Of a stretch of 64,000 nucleotides of DNA, positions 7,184-15,902 are shown piece by piece (position 1 is the first letter of the stretch; the number at the start of each line of letters is the position of its first letter). The notes under the pieces were generated by a model. That model was not told where the DNA came from, searched no databases, and was given only the letters and a program-made list of their open reading frames with translations. The stretch covers positions 62,001 through 126,000 of the forward strand of contig JAIEPH010000002.1 in the NCBI GenBank assembly GCA_019749805.1, in the 5' to 3' direction. The DNA comes from Mycobacteriaceae bacterium. GTDB taxonomy: Bacteria > Actinomycetota > Actinomycetes > Mycobacteriales > Mycobacteriaceae. Made by a program: the position numbers and the translations under genes.

Positions 7184-7347
7184 TCAACTCAGGTGGTGCG
7201 CCTCACGGGAGATCGAGAACTCTCCGCCGTACTGGAAACCGCAACGATCTTGTCGCCGAAGGTCACGGATTCCCGTCGTCAACGCCGTGTCACCGGCGCA
7301 CACGAAGGTCGCGGGTTCACCGGCGTTGAAAGTCACGCCCTGGCCCC
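7184..7347 (-). pseudogene. Frameshifted relic of a DUF6636-like lipoprotein paralogue
   Basis: The minus strand encodes QGVTFNAGEPATFVCAGDTA, which parallels YGQGIEIVAGQPAAFVCAGDTA in the intact gene just upstream (7434-7964). After that the similarity continues only in another frame (FGDKIVAV against YGDAITAG). The N-terminal half is missing. This is the decayed 3' part of a tandem duplicate, lying between the intact copy and the tRNA cluster. Confidence 0.6.
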
Positions 7348-7433
7348 CAGTCAACGTTCTCGTTGCATGACGCCCGCGTGGGGGAGGCGCACAATCTGCG
7401 TGCGCTCGGTGAACTTTGGAAATCGCCGGTGCG

Positions 7434-7964
7434 TCAAAATAGCTGGTAGGCCTTGCGCGCCAGCGTGAAGCCGTGCCCGGTGTCGGCGTCGCGACACGTG
7501 ATACCGGAGTTTGCGCTTTCGCACCGCAACGGGCCCGCGGTGATCGCATCGCCATACGGCAGCACCTCGTCGGGGCCGAAGGCGGTGTCGCCGGCGCAAA
7601 CAAACGCCGCCGGCTGGCCGGCGACGATCTCGATACCTTGCCCGTAGTCGAACTCGCAGTCCGCGGGGCGCGGCGGCGGTGACCAGTCGTGGTCGATGAT
7701 GTCGCAGCGAGCCAGATCTACGTCGATCATGCAGGCGACATTGCCGGTAGGGGAGACGAAGCCGGTGAACGCCGACACCTCTCGGTCCACCGGCTCGGGC
7801 ATGTCCGTCGACGTCGGCGGCGCAGACGGCGGCACGGACGCCTTGGTCGCCACCGAAGACGATCTTGTGGGCTCGGGGCTGGGGGAGTTGGCGCACCCGG
7901 AAAGGACGAGCAAGGCGACCACACTGGCAACTGCGGAGGTCGGACGTCTGCCAGGTCGAGCCAC
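7434..7964 (-). CDS. Lipoprotein, DUF6636-like
   Basis: The 176-residue product has an N-terminal lipoprotein signal ending LLVLSGC, a Ser/Pro/Thr-rich linker, and a C-terminal domain with conserved cysteines. Its motifs (SPTGNVACMIDVDLARCDI, YGQGIEIVAGQPAAFVCAGD, PLRCESANSGITCRD, GHGFTLARKAYQLF) match, as I recall, the actinobacterial DUF6636 family of unknown function. The GTG at 7964 places a compact signal peptide in front of the lipobox; the frame remains open upstream without a better start. A decayed paralogue lies directly downstream. Confidence 0.75.
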   Translation of the reverse strand: MARPGRRPTSAVASVVALLVLSGCANSPSPEPTRSSSVATKASVPPSAPPTSTDMPEPVDREVSAFTGFVSPTGNVACMIDVDLARCDIIDHDWSPPPRPADCEFDYGQGIEIVAGQPAAFVCAGDTAFGPDEVLPYGDAITAGPLRCESANSGITCRDADTGHGFTLARKAYQLF

Positions 7965-8106
7965 GGCGCGACGATAGCTCCCGCAACACGGGAGGCGGTG
8001 ACGAACAGCGAAAAGCCGGCACACCCATCGCGAAAAACGAATTCGGGTCGAACGCCGCTACCGTGCTAATCTTCGACCTCGTTCGACCCTTCGGGTCGAG
8101 CTCCCC

Positions 8107-8178
8107 GGTCTCGTAGCTCAGGGGGAGAGCGTCCGCCTCACACGCGGAAGGTCACTGGTTCGATCCCAGTCGGGACCA
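8107..8178 (+). tRNA. tRNA-Val, anticodon CAC
   Basis: Acceptor GGTCTCG/CGGGACC (one U-G pair), D-stem GCTC/GAGC, anticodon stem TCCGC/GCGGA around CTCACAC (anticodon CAC), T-arm ACTGG-TTCGATC-CCAGT, discriminator A. CCA is not encoded. It lies alone on the plus strand. Confidence 0.94.
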
Positions 8179-8288
8179 CAATCAATTGCGCCACCTCGGG
8201 CCAACTCCGCAGTGCTCGTGTGCCGGATGATCACAAGACGCCGCTTCAGCAACTTTCATCACGCTCGCGAGGACGGCCAGAGCCTGAA

Positions 8289-9485
8289 TCATGCCGGTTG
8301 TCGGTGGTCGACGAAGCGAGACCCGTGCGCCGGACAGTCGCCAAGCAATGTCGTCGCGAGCATGATCCGGCCAAGTGCCACCCATGCGGCCCCAAAGTAA
8401 GTCGGGTACTGCTGCTGCAGCGCGGTCGCCTCGTCGAGTCGTGTCGCCGCGGCGTCGGCGTCGCCCGCGGCCTGTTCCGCTGCCGCAGCGCTGACGATGG
8501 CGACCGGATGTTGCCAATCGCTGGCCGCCGAGCCGTCCAAGTTTCGTAGGGCAGGCACGTCACCGGGCGCCGCAAGGACAGGGCGCATAGACGCCGCCAA
8601 CGAGCGATCGGCGGAATCGCATGATTCGGCGAATCGGATGGGCAGCCGTGCCGCGTCGAGGCCGAAGTGCACGGGCCCGCCTGTCGGCGGTGCAATCGGC
8701 ACGGCGTGGCCGGCTGCGTTGATGTCTGCCCAGTCGGGCGGCAGTTGGCCGGCTCCCATCAGCTGCCACGTCAGCACCCGCTGGGTGCGGCTGAGCTCGG
8801 CCCACCGCCGGTCACGGGACGCATGCAATAATTCGAGTTCAGCGCGCGGACTGAAGTAACCGGGATTGATGGATTGCTTCGGCCCTACGGCCCAATTGCC
8901 GGCAACCGTGACTTGCCCCGCGCCCACTACCCACTTACCGACGGGCGCAACCTCATTCGGCGGGACGGTCGGTGAGCCAACCGGCGTCGTCTCCGCCCGC
9001 ATGATGTCCGCGCCGAGTTTCTCGCCGTCCTCGGTGAGTTCCGGCGCGTCGAATTTGTGGCCCGCAAGGATCAACGACCGCGCCGCATCGAGGTCGGCGT
9101 CCGCGGCGCTGTTCGGATCGGTCACCCGCCCGTCGGCCCATCGCCATGACAGCAGTCCGTCGGGTCGAAGCATATTCGACTTGGTCCAGTCCCAGATCGC
9201 CCGGAACCGATCCTCGTCCTCCAGTGCCGCAGCGATCAACATGCCGTAGGCCTGCCCTTCGCTGACCACGTCGCCGCCTTCGTCTCGGCGCACTACCCGG
9301 CCGTCACCTTCGACGTACTGGTCGAGGAAGTCCTCGCCGGCCTGACGGGCCGCGGCCTCCCGCATACCTCGGATGTCTTCCACGCTGACGCGGGGATCGA
9401 TCACCTGTGCCAGCCCCCACCCGGCGCCGACGACGAGCAACAGCGCGAATATCCGTAGCGCGACGCTCCGCATCCTGGGTGTCAT
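8289..9485 (-). CDS. Glycoside hydrolase family 8 (endoglucanase-like), membrane-anchored or secreted
   Basis: The 398-residue product has one N-terminal hydrophobic segment (VALRIFALLLVVGAGWGLA) and a GH8 domain. The proton-donor glutamate is at about residue 76 in SEGQAYGM, and the acidic DADLDAA motif follows at about 128-135. GH8 enzymes (BcsZ type) cleave beta-1,4-glucans and often accompany cellulose synthases. A strong Shine-Dalgarno (AGGAGG) precedes the ATG at 9485, which overlaps the upstream glycosyltransferase stop by 4 nt (ATGA). It is the third gene of a GT2 / GT-C / GH8 operon and would trim the polymer outside the membrane (inference). Confidence 0.85.
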   Translation of the reverse strand: MTPRMRSVALRIFALLLVVGAGWGLAQVIDPRVSVEDIRGMREAAARQAGEDFLDQYVEGDGRVVRRDEGGDVVSEGQAYGMLIAAALEDEDRFRAIWDWTKSNMLRPDGLLSWRWADGRVTDPNSAADADLDAARSLILAGHKFDAPELTEDGEKLGADIMRAETTPVGSPTVPPNEVAPVGKWVVGAGQVTVAGNWAVGPKQSINPGYFSPRAELELLHASRDRRWAELSRTQRVLTWQLMGAGQLPPDWADINAAGHAVPIAPPTGGPVHFGLDAARLPIRFAESCDSADRSLAASMRPVLAAPGDVPALRNLDGSAASDWQHPVAIVSAAAAEQAAGDADAAATRLDEATALQQQYPTYFGAAWVALGRIMLATTLLGDCPAHGSRFVDHRQPA

Positions 9486-12163
9486 CGGTGCTGCCTCCTT
9501 CGGATTCGGACCGCGGCCGCGGCCGCCATGCTGATCACCACCGCGCACAACGCCACCGGGATGACCTGTTGGCGCGGATCTTCGGCAGTCACGGATTGCG
9601 CGGGAGCCTTTTCGGTTATCGGGGCGGCCGTCGGCGATGCCAGCGACGGCGGAGCCAGCGGAGCGGCGACCCCCGGCGTGTCACTCATCGGTAGTAGCGT
9701 CGGACCGTCCTGCCCATCGATGAGGACCAGAGTCGTTGGCTGACCATCGGCCAATTCGACGGGTAGGTGCCACTCCCGGCCGTTGGCGGTGATCACCGCG
9801 TCATACGCTCCTGCGGGTTGTGGGGCGTATCCAGTGATCAATCCATAGGATGCGTTGTCTGCCAGCATTGTTGGTTCGCGACCGGCGGCGTTGAGCGTCA
9901 GCTTGACCGAGCCGACTGCGCCAGCGGCGTGGAGCAGGCGCACCGCGGGCGGAGGAGATCCTGCGGGTGGCCCGTCGGGCGCCAACTGCGCGGCGACCTC
10001 ACTGGACTCAGCGGCCGAGAACAACGCGAGCGTGTAGGAAGCGCCCGGCTTGATAGTGAACGCTTGGCGAAGCCTCGCTGCGCCGCCCCGCTCCGCTACC
10101 GTTGTCACCACGTAGGTGCCGGCGGGCAGTGTCCGGTGGTCGGCCGGATTAGCGTTGCCGTGCAACGGAAACGATCCGGCGGAGGTGCCGTCGAGCCGGA
10201 CGAGCTCGAGATTTTCCGCTGGAGTGGGCCGACGCATGTCCATCACCCGAAGCGCAGCCGTTCCATCCGAAACGGCTCCGGGGTCGTCGCCCAATCCGAT
10301 ATCGATGGCCCGCGAGGGGAATCGAACGATGAGTTGATCATTCAACATCCGGGTGGACTCCACGGCGAACGGATCTTGTTGGCGCTCCAGGAAGGTCGCG
10401 AAGATCTGTAGACGATCCGGCGGGCCGGACAGTGTGAACTCGCGGCGCGGTGTGCCCACCAACTCCTCCTGCGACTGGGCGGCGATGTTTTCGAGAACGA
10501 CGGGCTGCATCGCCGCGAGTACTGCCAACGTTGCCGTAACGCGCTGGTCGACGGTCCGCGACTGCAGGGCGGCAAGGGCATCGGGGTCCGAGCTTGGGTC
10601 CATGCGAGCCGCCACCTGACCGCCGAAGGCAGGTACGGCAGGGGGAGCGGGATTGGCAGAGGACGCCCCGGATGCGACCCGCAGCACGTCCACCTTCTTA
10701 CCGCCGGTACCGAACGATGCGACCGGCCGGGACTGGTTCATCGCGTCGGTCAGCACGCCCGTCTTCGGCATGTTGGCGCGCATCGACGCTGTCGACACGA
10801 CCCAGTCGTAGTCAGCCCACCCCTTCGGGGCCCAATTCTGGACCTGCTCGTCGGTGTCGACCTTGTACGACCAGATCACGTTCTGACGTGCGCGACCATC
10901 CCGGACGAGGTCCACCCATAGCGCATCGTCGACGATCAGCCGGTCCTTTTTCGGCACGTTTTCTGATATCCATCGCTGCGCTTGGCGCAGCGAGGCGTCG
11001 TCGTTGTTGGTGAGCACCTGGTGATAGCTCGGCTGCCACAACGCAACAATTACCGACGCGGCGAATGCCGTAGAGAGGGCGGCGGCCCTGCGCGTGCGAA
11101 GTTTGCGAGCGGTGTGTGGCTCGGCGGTTCGGCGCAATCGCGCGAGGGCTTCCTCGCCGAGACCCGCGGCCAGCAGTGCAGTCAATGGCACGACCGCGAT
11201 CACAAAAGGCACGGGCAGGTATCCCGGCCGCACCACCATGACCACAAGCGTCAGCAACCCAACCGCGAACGGCCTGAGTCGCTCAATCAACAACGCTGCC
11301 AACCCAATCGGCGCCGCAAGCAACGGCAATACGGGGTCCAACTGGAGCCACTCGTCGATAGTGTGACGCTTCAGCGAGCCAGGGTCGCCGAGCGTGCCAC
11401 CAGCTTCGCGCTGCCAAAGCTGGAACTTGATGCCCTCCCAGAGGCTCACGTGACCAGGGCCGGGAATCAACTCGCCACGGACCACCGCCATCAGAACATA
11501 GGTGCTCACCACCAGGCCGAAGACGGCGGTGAATACGGCGAGCGCATAGCGGCGCGTCGCAGGAGCGGTCTTGATCCACACCAGCCAGGCCACCATGGGA
11601 GCCATCAACAGCATCGTTTCTTTCGTCAGCACCGCGACACCGAAACAGATTGCGGCACCGAACATCGCCGACAGACGGTGTCGTGGCGTGAACAACAGCA
11701 CCAACCCGCCGAGCACCCACGCGACCGCCAAGTTGTCCAAATAGACCGAACGGCTCAGCGCGATCGCCAGCGGTGATACGGCCGTGATGGTGACCGCCGC
11801 GGCCGCGGCCCAGCGCGATAGCCCGACGCGGCGGGCGAGCAGCCACAGCAGGCCCGCGGTGAGGACTGCGACGAGCACCATCAGGTAGCGGCCCGCCACG
11901 ACGGCGTTCTCGCCGAAACCCGGACCGGTGATTGTCATCCACAGCGCCAGCTGAAGCCAGCCGGCAGGAGGATGGTCGTACCAATAGGTGTAGTGAGCGA
12001 GTTCGCCCCACTGGGTGACCGCGAAAGCCTGTGCAACGTAGGTGCCTTCGTCGTCGAGCCGCGTGGGGAAGCCGGCGACGTTGATCAGGCGCAGGAGCGC
12101 CGTGAGCGCCATCAACGCGATCACGATCGGAATCGAAGGGTTGATTCGAGTCAGCTTCGTCAT
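9482..12163 (-). CDS. GT-C (PMT/ArnT-like) membrane glycosyltransferase with DUF4397-like C-terminal part
   Basis: In this 893-residue protein, residues about 10-395 form roughly ten membrane helices. The first outer loop carries an acidic motif (LDDEGTYVAQ, residues 36-45) and YDHPPAGW (62-69), as in PMT/ArnT polyprenyl-phosphate-sugar transferases. A long extracytoplasmic region follows; around 730-830 it resembles DUF4397 (VRLLHAAGAVGSVKLTLNAA, then YAPQPAGAYDAVITANG). A final membrane helix and basic tail (RIRRRQHR) close it. It overlaps both neighbours by 4 nt. It may modify the nascent polysaccharide of the upstream GT2 with lipid-linked sugars (inference). Confidence 0.82.
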   Translation of the reverse strand: MTKLTRINPSIPIVIALMALTALLRLINVAGFPTRLDDEGTYVAQAFAVTQWGELAHYTYWYDHPPAGWLQLALWMTITGPGFGENAVVAGRYLMVLVAVLTAGLLWLLARRVGLSRWAAAAAVTITAVSPLAIALSRSVYLDNLAVAWVLGGLVLLFTPRHRLSAMFGAAICFGVAVLTKETMLLMAPMVAWLVWIKTAPATRRYALAVFTAVFGLVVSTYVLMAVVRGELIPGPGHVSLWEGIKFQLWQREAGGTLGDPGSLKRHTIDEWLQLDPVLPLLAAPIGLAALLIERLRPFAVGLLTLVVMVVRPGYLPVPFVIAVVPLTALLAAGLGEEALARLRRTAEPHTARKLRTRRAAALSTAFAASVIVALWQPSYHQVLTNNDDASLRQAQRWISENVPKKDRLIVDDALWVDLVRDGRARQNVIWSYKVDTDEQVQNWAPKGWADYDWVVSTASMRANMPKTGVLTDAMNQSRPVASFGTGGKKVDVLRVASGASSANPAPPAVPAFGGQVAARMDPSSDPDALAALQSRTVDQRVTATLAVLAAMQPVVLENIAAQSQEELVGTPRREFTLSGPPDRLQIFATFLERQQDPFAVESTRMLNDQLIVRFPSRAIDIGLGDDPGAVSDGTAALRVMDMRRPTPAENLELVRLDGTSAGSFPLHGNANPADHRTLPAGTYVVTTVAERGGAARLRQAFTIKPGASYTLALFSAAESSEVAAQLAPDGPPAGSPPPAVRLLHAAGAVGSVKLTLNAAGREPTMLADNASYGLITGYAPQPAGAYDAVITANGREWHLPVELADGQPTTLVLIDGQDGPTLLPMSDTPGVAAPLAPPSLASPTAAPITEKAPAQSVTAEDPRQQVIPVALCAVVISMAAAAAVRIRRRQHR

Positions 12164-13725
12164 GCCGCCATCGACTCCTGTCGGGCATCGGTTCGGTGCG
12201 CGTTGGCATGCTCGGTCTTCTCCCAGCCGCCCTGGCCGCGGCTCTCACGCCAAACGGAACGCACCGCGGCGGCGGCGAGCAGGAGTTGGTAGGGGAACGC
12301 ACCGAGTACCAGACGCAGGTGATCCCACGGTCGAATCTTGATTTCGAATACCTTGCCGAATTCACTGAGGGCGGCCATCTCGACCGCCACCGTCACGAGT
12401 GTCGGGGCCAATGGCAAGAACGTCAGCAGAGTTATCGGCACGGGCACCTTCAGCACGAACATGCACAGGATCGCGACCGGGACGAGGGCTCCTGTGGCGG
12501 CCTGCAGGAAGGGCATCGCCAGGGTGTAGCGGGCAAGCATGCGTTGCCTGCGACTGGGCAGCTTGCGCCATTCACCCTTGCGGTAGACCTGCATGAAGCC
12601 CTGATCCCAACGGGTGCGCTGTTTGACCAGTGCGCGGATCGAGCCCGGCGTCTCCTCCCGGGTGACGACCCGCGGGTCGTACGCCACCGCGACCCGAGCG
12701 CCCCGGGTCGAGAGCCGCACACCGATCTCGCAGTCCTCGGCCAGACAATTGCGGTCCCAGCCGCCGACCTCCCGCAGCAGGGACGTGCGGGCGAACACGG
12801 TATTGCCGCCGAGCGGGATAAATCGTTGTTCGGCGTGGAAATGCAGGCGCGACCGAAACCAGAAGTAGTACTCGAGGCAGTTGCGCAGCGACCACCAAGT
12901 CGTGCGCACGTTCATGAGCTGCACACCTGACTGCACGACGTCGGCGCCGGATTCCTCGAAACGAGCCTCGACCAGCCGCAGCAGGCCGGGGTGCACCTCG
13001 TCCTCGGCGTCGAAGACGCCGACGACCTCACCACGGCACGCGGGCAGCGCGGTGTTCAGCGCTTTCGGCTTGTTCTTCGGAATGTTGTCGTCGATGACCA
13101 CCCTGACGTGGCGCGGGTGTCGCGCCGCGGCGGCGCGTGCGACATGCTCGGTTTCCGGGTCGTCATGTCCGATGATGACGATGACCTCGTACATGGGGTG
13201 ATTCAGACGGGCCAGGGCGTCGATGGTGTCCCCGAGCACATCCTGTTCGTGGCGTGCGGGCAACAGCAACGAGAACGACGTCGGTCTCCCGGCCGAACGC
13301 CGACGAAAACCAGTGGAATGCAATGCTTCCGGGCTTCGCCAAGCATGCAGCATCCACCACAGAGTGGTGGCAGCCACCACAAAGAGCAGCATCGACACCA
13401 CGCCGAGCACCACATAAAGAACGATCTGTAGCCATGACGGCGGTGCGGCCCGCGCCGGAGCCGGCGCAGGTTCGGCCTGTTCATCGCCGGAAGCCGCCTG
13501 AACACCGTCCGCACGAGGTAGCGCACCACCGGACGAACCGACCGACGAAGGACCCGGTTGCGCCGCCGGAGCCGACTGCATCTCCGACGAATCATTGGAC
13601 GGAACCGACGGCGGTGTGCTGGAACCACTTTCGTCACCGAACAGTTGGCCGCTGAATATGACGAACGCGGCAAATAGAAATACGACGACGCCGAATGCGA
13701 CGCCGCCGCGAGTAACGCGGGGCAT
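12160..13725 (-). CDS. Family 2 processive glycosyltransferase (cellulose/hyaluronan-synthase-like)
   Basis: The 521-residue protein has a membrane helix (8-26), a Ser/Pro/Ala-rich linker (about 32-95), a second helix (about 101-124) and a cytoplasmic GT2 domain (about 148-385) with further C-terminal helices. The catalytic set of processive synthases is complete: VIDDN, the FDAED metal motif (238-242), LAEDCE (328-333) and QRTRW (369-373). QxxRW is the hallmark of cellulose, chitin and hyaluronan-type synthases. No PilZ (c-di-GMP) domain is present. It leads an operon with a GT-C enzyme and a GH8 glucanase, so the product is probably a cell-surface beta-glycan (inference). Confidence 0.88.
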   Translation of the reverse strand: MPRVTRGGVAFGVVVFLFAAFVIFSGQLFGDESGSSTPPSVPSNDSSEMQSAPAAQPGPSSVGSSGGALPRADGVQAASGDEQAEPAPAPARAAPPSWLQIVLYVVLGVVSMLLFVVAATTLWWMLHAWRSPEALHSTGFRRRSAGRPTSFSLLLPARHEQDVLGDTIDALARLNHPMYEVIVIIGHDDPETEHVARAAAARHPRHVRVVIDDNIPKNKPKALNTALPACRGEVVGVFDAEDEVHPGLLRLVEARFEESGADVVQSGVQLMNVRTTWWSLRNCLEYYFWFRSRLHFHAEQRFIPLGGNTVFARTSLLREVGGWDRNCLAEDCEIGVRLSTRGARVAVAYDPRVVTREETPGSIRALVKQRTRWDQGFMQVYRKGEWRKLPSRRQRMLARYTLAMPFLQAATGALVPVAILCMFVLKVPVPITLLTFLPLAPTLVTVAVEMAALSEFGKVFEIKIRPWDHLRLVLGAFPYQLLLAAAAVRSVWRESRGQGGWEKTEHANAHRTDARQESMAA

Positions 13726-14238
13726 GTGTCTGCCTTAAAGCCTTTGGGGCAGCCCGCGCCACATAGGTAGCACCGGGTGCCGCTACGTCCCGCACTGGCT
13801 CGGCAGGCACCCTTGAACCAGCGCGAATTTCAATTGAAAACAACGTGCTATATCGACCGGAATATCGGTGCGGCTGCCGAGCTGTTACAGTAATGAGTCG
13901 ATATGCATGAAAATGCATATGGTGCAAAGGTTTTGATTACGAAACTGCGTTCGAGTCTTCGACATCGTCACAGTTCATTGGCCTTGATCGTCATTTCGGA
14001 GGACGGCGCCCGGCTAAGCGACGGGGTGTGAATGCGAATCCTGCGGGTATCCGTTTCCAAAGATACCGGGACCTGGTGATGTGCCCTTCGTCGAGTTGCC
14101 AGGCTGAGGCCATGTGCCGGGCGCGGGCAACCTCATCCCGTGGGCCATCTGCCGGAGGGTTGGCACTGACCCGCTCCGTGCGCCGCGGTGACCTGTCCAG
14201 GAGGTTTACGCCGCAGTCAAGCGGGCTAACTGGTGTCC
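13726..14238. promoter_or_regulatory. Divergent intergenic region with a 20-bp palindrome at 13901-13920
   Basis: This 513-bp gap lies between the start of the exopolysaccharide operon (minus) and the kinase gene (plus). It contains an AT-rich inverted repeat, ATATGCAT-GAAA-ATGCATAT, at 13901-13920. Two ATATCG half-repeats lie just upstream (13850-13867). A dimeric regulator could bind here about 175 bp from the synthase start. No coding frame is convincing. Confidence 0.5.
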
Positions 14239-15489
14239 ATGTCTAGCCACGAGAAACTCGTGGGTCGCTACGAACTGCGGGGGGTCCTCGGCTGCGGCGG
14301 GATGGCTGAAGTCAGAGACGGCTGGGACAGCCGGCTCAACCGTGCGGTTGCGGTCAAACTTCTTCATCCCGCGCTCAACACTCAGCCGGACGTCCGCCGT
14401 CGATTCGAAGATGAAGCACGGTCAGCCGCGGCCCTGAGCCATCCCAACATCGTCAGCGTCTACGACTGCGGCGACGACGATGGCAGACCGTTCATCGTCA
14501 TGGAACGCCTGCCGGGCGACACACTGCACGATCACATCGGTCAGGGACCACTTCCGGTCCACCGAGTGCGTGCGGTCCTCAACGATGTGCTCGGCGCGCT
14601 CGTCGTGGCGCACGCGGCCGGTGTGCTACATCGCGACATCAAGCCCGGCAACATCCTCGTCGCATCCGACGGCGCAACGATGAAGGTCGCCGACTTCGGA
14701 ATCGCCAAAACCGCAGGCTCGGCGCTGACGATGACCGGACAGATCATCGGAACGATGGCATATATGAGCCCGGAGCGCATCGCCGGTGCTTCTGCCTCCG
14801 TTGCTGATGATCTCTATGCGCTCGGAGTCATCGGCTACGAGGCCTTGACCGGTCGATTCGCGTTCCCGCAGGACAACCCCGCTGTGTTGGCGCACGCCAT
14901 CATGCAAGCACCTCTGCCTTCCGTTGCGGCCGAGCGTCCGGACGTCGACCCGGTCCTGGCCGGTGTAATCGATAAGGCGATCGCGCGCGATGCGCGGCAG
15001 CGATTCGCATCGGCGGATCAGATGCGTGACGCGTTGCACGGTGACCGGGCCGCCTTCCATACCGGCGCCCTACCCGCCATGGCTCCGCCCGCGCCGCGTC
15101 CGGCAACGAAGGTCCTCGACCAACCCCTGCCAGTCGCCGGCCCCGGCACATTCGTTTCACCGGATGCCGACTACTATGTACCGGCCAAGCGGCGGGCCCC
15201 GCTCAGCCGCAACAAGAAGATGCTCGCCGCAGCAGGCGTCTTCGTCGCTTTTGTCGTCGCGGTGCTGGCGCTTGCCACCGACCCGTCCTCGACCACCGAG
15301 GTCACCGAGCCGATCGGCACGAGCACGCCCGTGTCGACCCCTAGAGTCGCGCCTCCTCCCGCGCCTCCGCCCGTGGCGACTCCTGTCTTGCAGCCGGAGA
15401 AACCGAAGGACGAGAAGAAAGACGACGAGAAGAAAGACGAAGAAGGTGGGGGCAACGGCAATGAAGGCAATCGGGGCCGGGGCGACTAG
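14239..15489 (+). CDS. Transmembrane Ser/Thr protein kinase (PknB-type domain)
   Basis: The 416-residue protein has an N-terminal kinase domain (about 8-265): glycine loop LGCGGMAEV, ATP lysine in VAVKLL (40), catalytic loop HRDIKPGN (131-138), DFG (152-154) and GTMAYMSPE. One membrane helix (about 329-350) follows a juxtamembrane region. The outer part is short: a proline-rich stretch and a highly charged Lys/Asp/Glu tail ending in Gly/Asn repeats. No PASTA or other sensor domain is present. The ATG at 14239 is used here; an in-frame GTG at 14233 is possible. It is divergent from the exopolysaccharide operon. Regulation of that operon by this kinase is speculative. Confidence 0.9.
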   Translation: MSSHEKLVGRYELRGVLGCGGMAEVRDGWDSRLNRAVAVKLLHPALNTQPDVRRRFEDEARSAAALSHPNIVSVYDCGDDDGRPFIVMERLPGDTLHDHIGQGPLPVHRVRAVLNDVLGALVVAHAAGVLHRDIKPGNILVASDGATMKVADFGIAKTAGSALTMTGQIIGTMAYMSPERIAGASASVADDLYALGVIGYEALTGRFAFPQDNPAVLAHAIMQAPLPSVAAERPDVDPVLAGVIDKAIARDARQRFASADQMRDALHGDRAAFHTGALPAMAPPAPRPATKVLDQPLPVAGPGTFVSPDADYYVPAKRRAPLSRNKKMLAAAGVFVAFVVAVLALATDPSSTTEVTEPIGTSTPVSTPRVAPPPAPPPVATPVLQPEKPKDEKKDDEKKDEEGGGNGNEGNRGRGD

Positions 15490-15566
15490 TAGCGCAAGCT
15501 TTCGGAGGACTTCGCGCAAGCCAAACTAGGACTTTGCGCGCCGAGGAGCCGGGCAAGTATGGCGGC

Positions 15567-15902
15567 TCAGCGACGCCGCCGCCACACCACGAGTGCTACC
15601 GCCAGTGCGCCGATGAGGACGACAGCCGCCATCGGCACCGTCCGCTGCGGATTATCGGTGGCAGTGTGTCTGAGTGCCTCGGCCTTCGCTACGACCTGGT
15701 CCTTCGTCTCCGCCGCCTTTTCGACGACATGTTCCTTGGTCTCTGAGGCCTTGTCTTTGGCACGCCCCTTGACGTCAAGCTTGTCTGCGAGGGCCTCGAT
15801 GGTTTCGCCGAGCTCCTTGCGCGTCTGCTCGGCATCAGCCTCGATGTCCTGGATGTCCGCGTCGGGACCTGGCTCGGGACGATTGGGGTTAGGTGCGGCC
15901 AT
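15567..15902 (-). CDS. DUF3618 membrane-anchored helical protein
   Basis: The 111-residue product has a long amphipathic helix with the DUF3618 pattern (EQTRKELGETIEALADKLDV then KGRAKDKASETKEHVVEKAA) and one C-terminal helix (VPMAAVVLIGALAVALVVWRRRR). The repeated Ala/Lys/Glu heptads suggest a coiled coil at the inner face of the membrane. The ATG at 15902 lies 14 nt inside the preceding DUF1469 gene, so the two are coupled. Such pairs are widespread in actinobacteria and their role is unknown. Confidence 0.82.
   Translation of the reverse strand: MAAPNPNRPEPGPDADIQDIEADAEQTRKELGETIEALADKLDVKGRAKDKASETKEHVVEKAAETKDQVVAKAEALRHTATDNPQRTVPMAAVVLIGALAVALVVWRRRR

Noticed and set aside
9482..12163. 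Protein O-mannosyltransferase (Pmt) as the role of the GT-C protein
   Set aside because: The GT-C fold fits, but no MIR or PMT-specific C-terminal features are seen, and the operon points to polysaccharide rather than protein targets.
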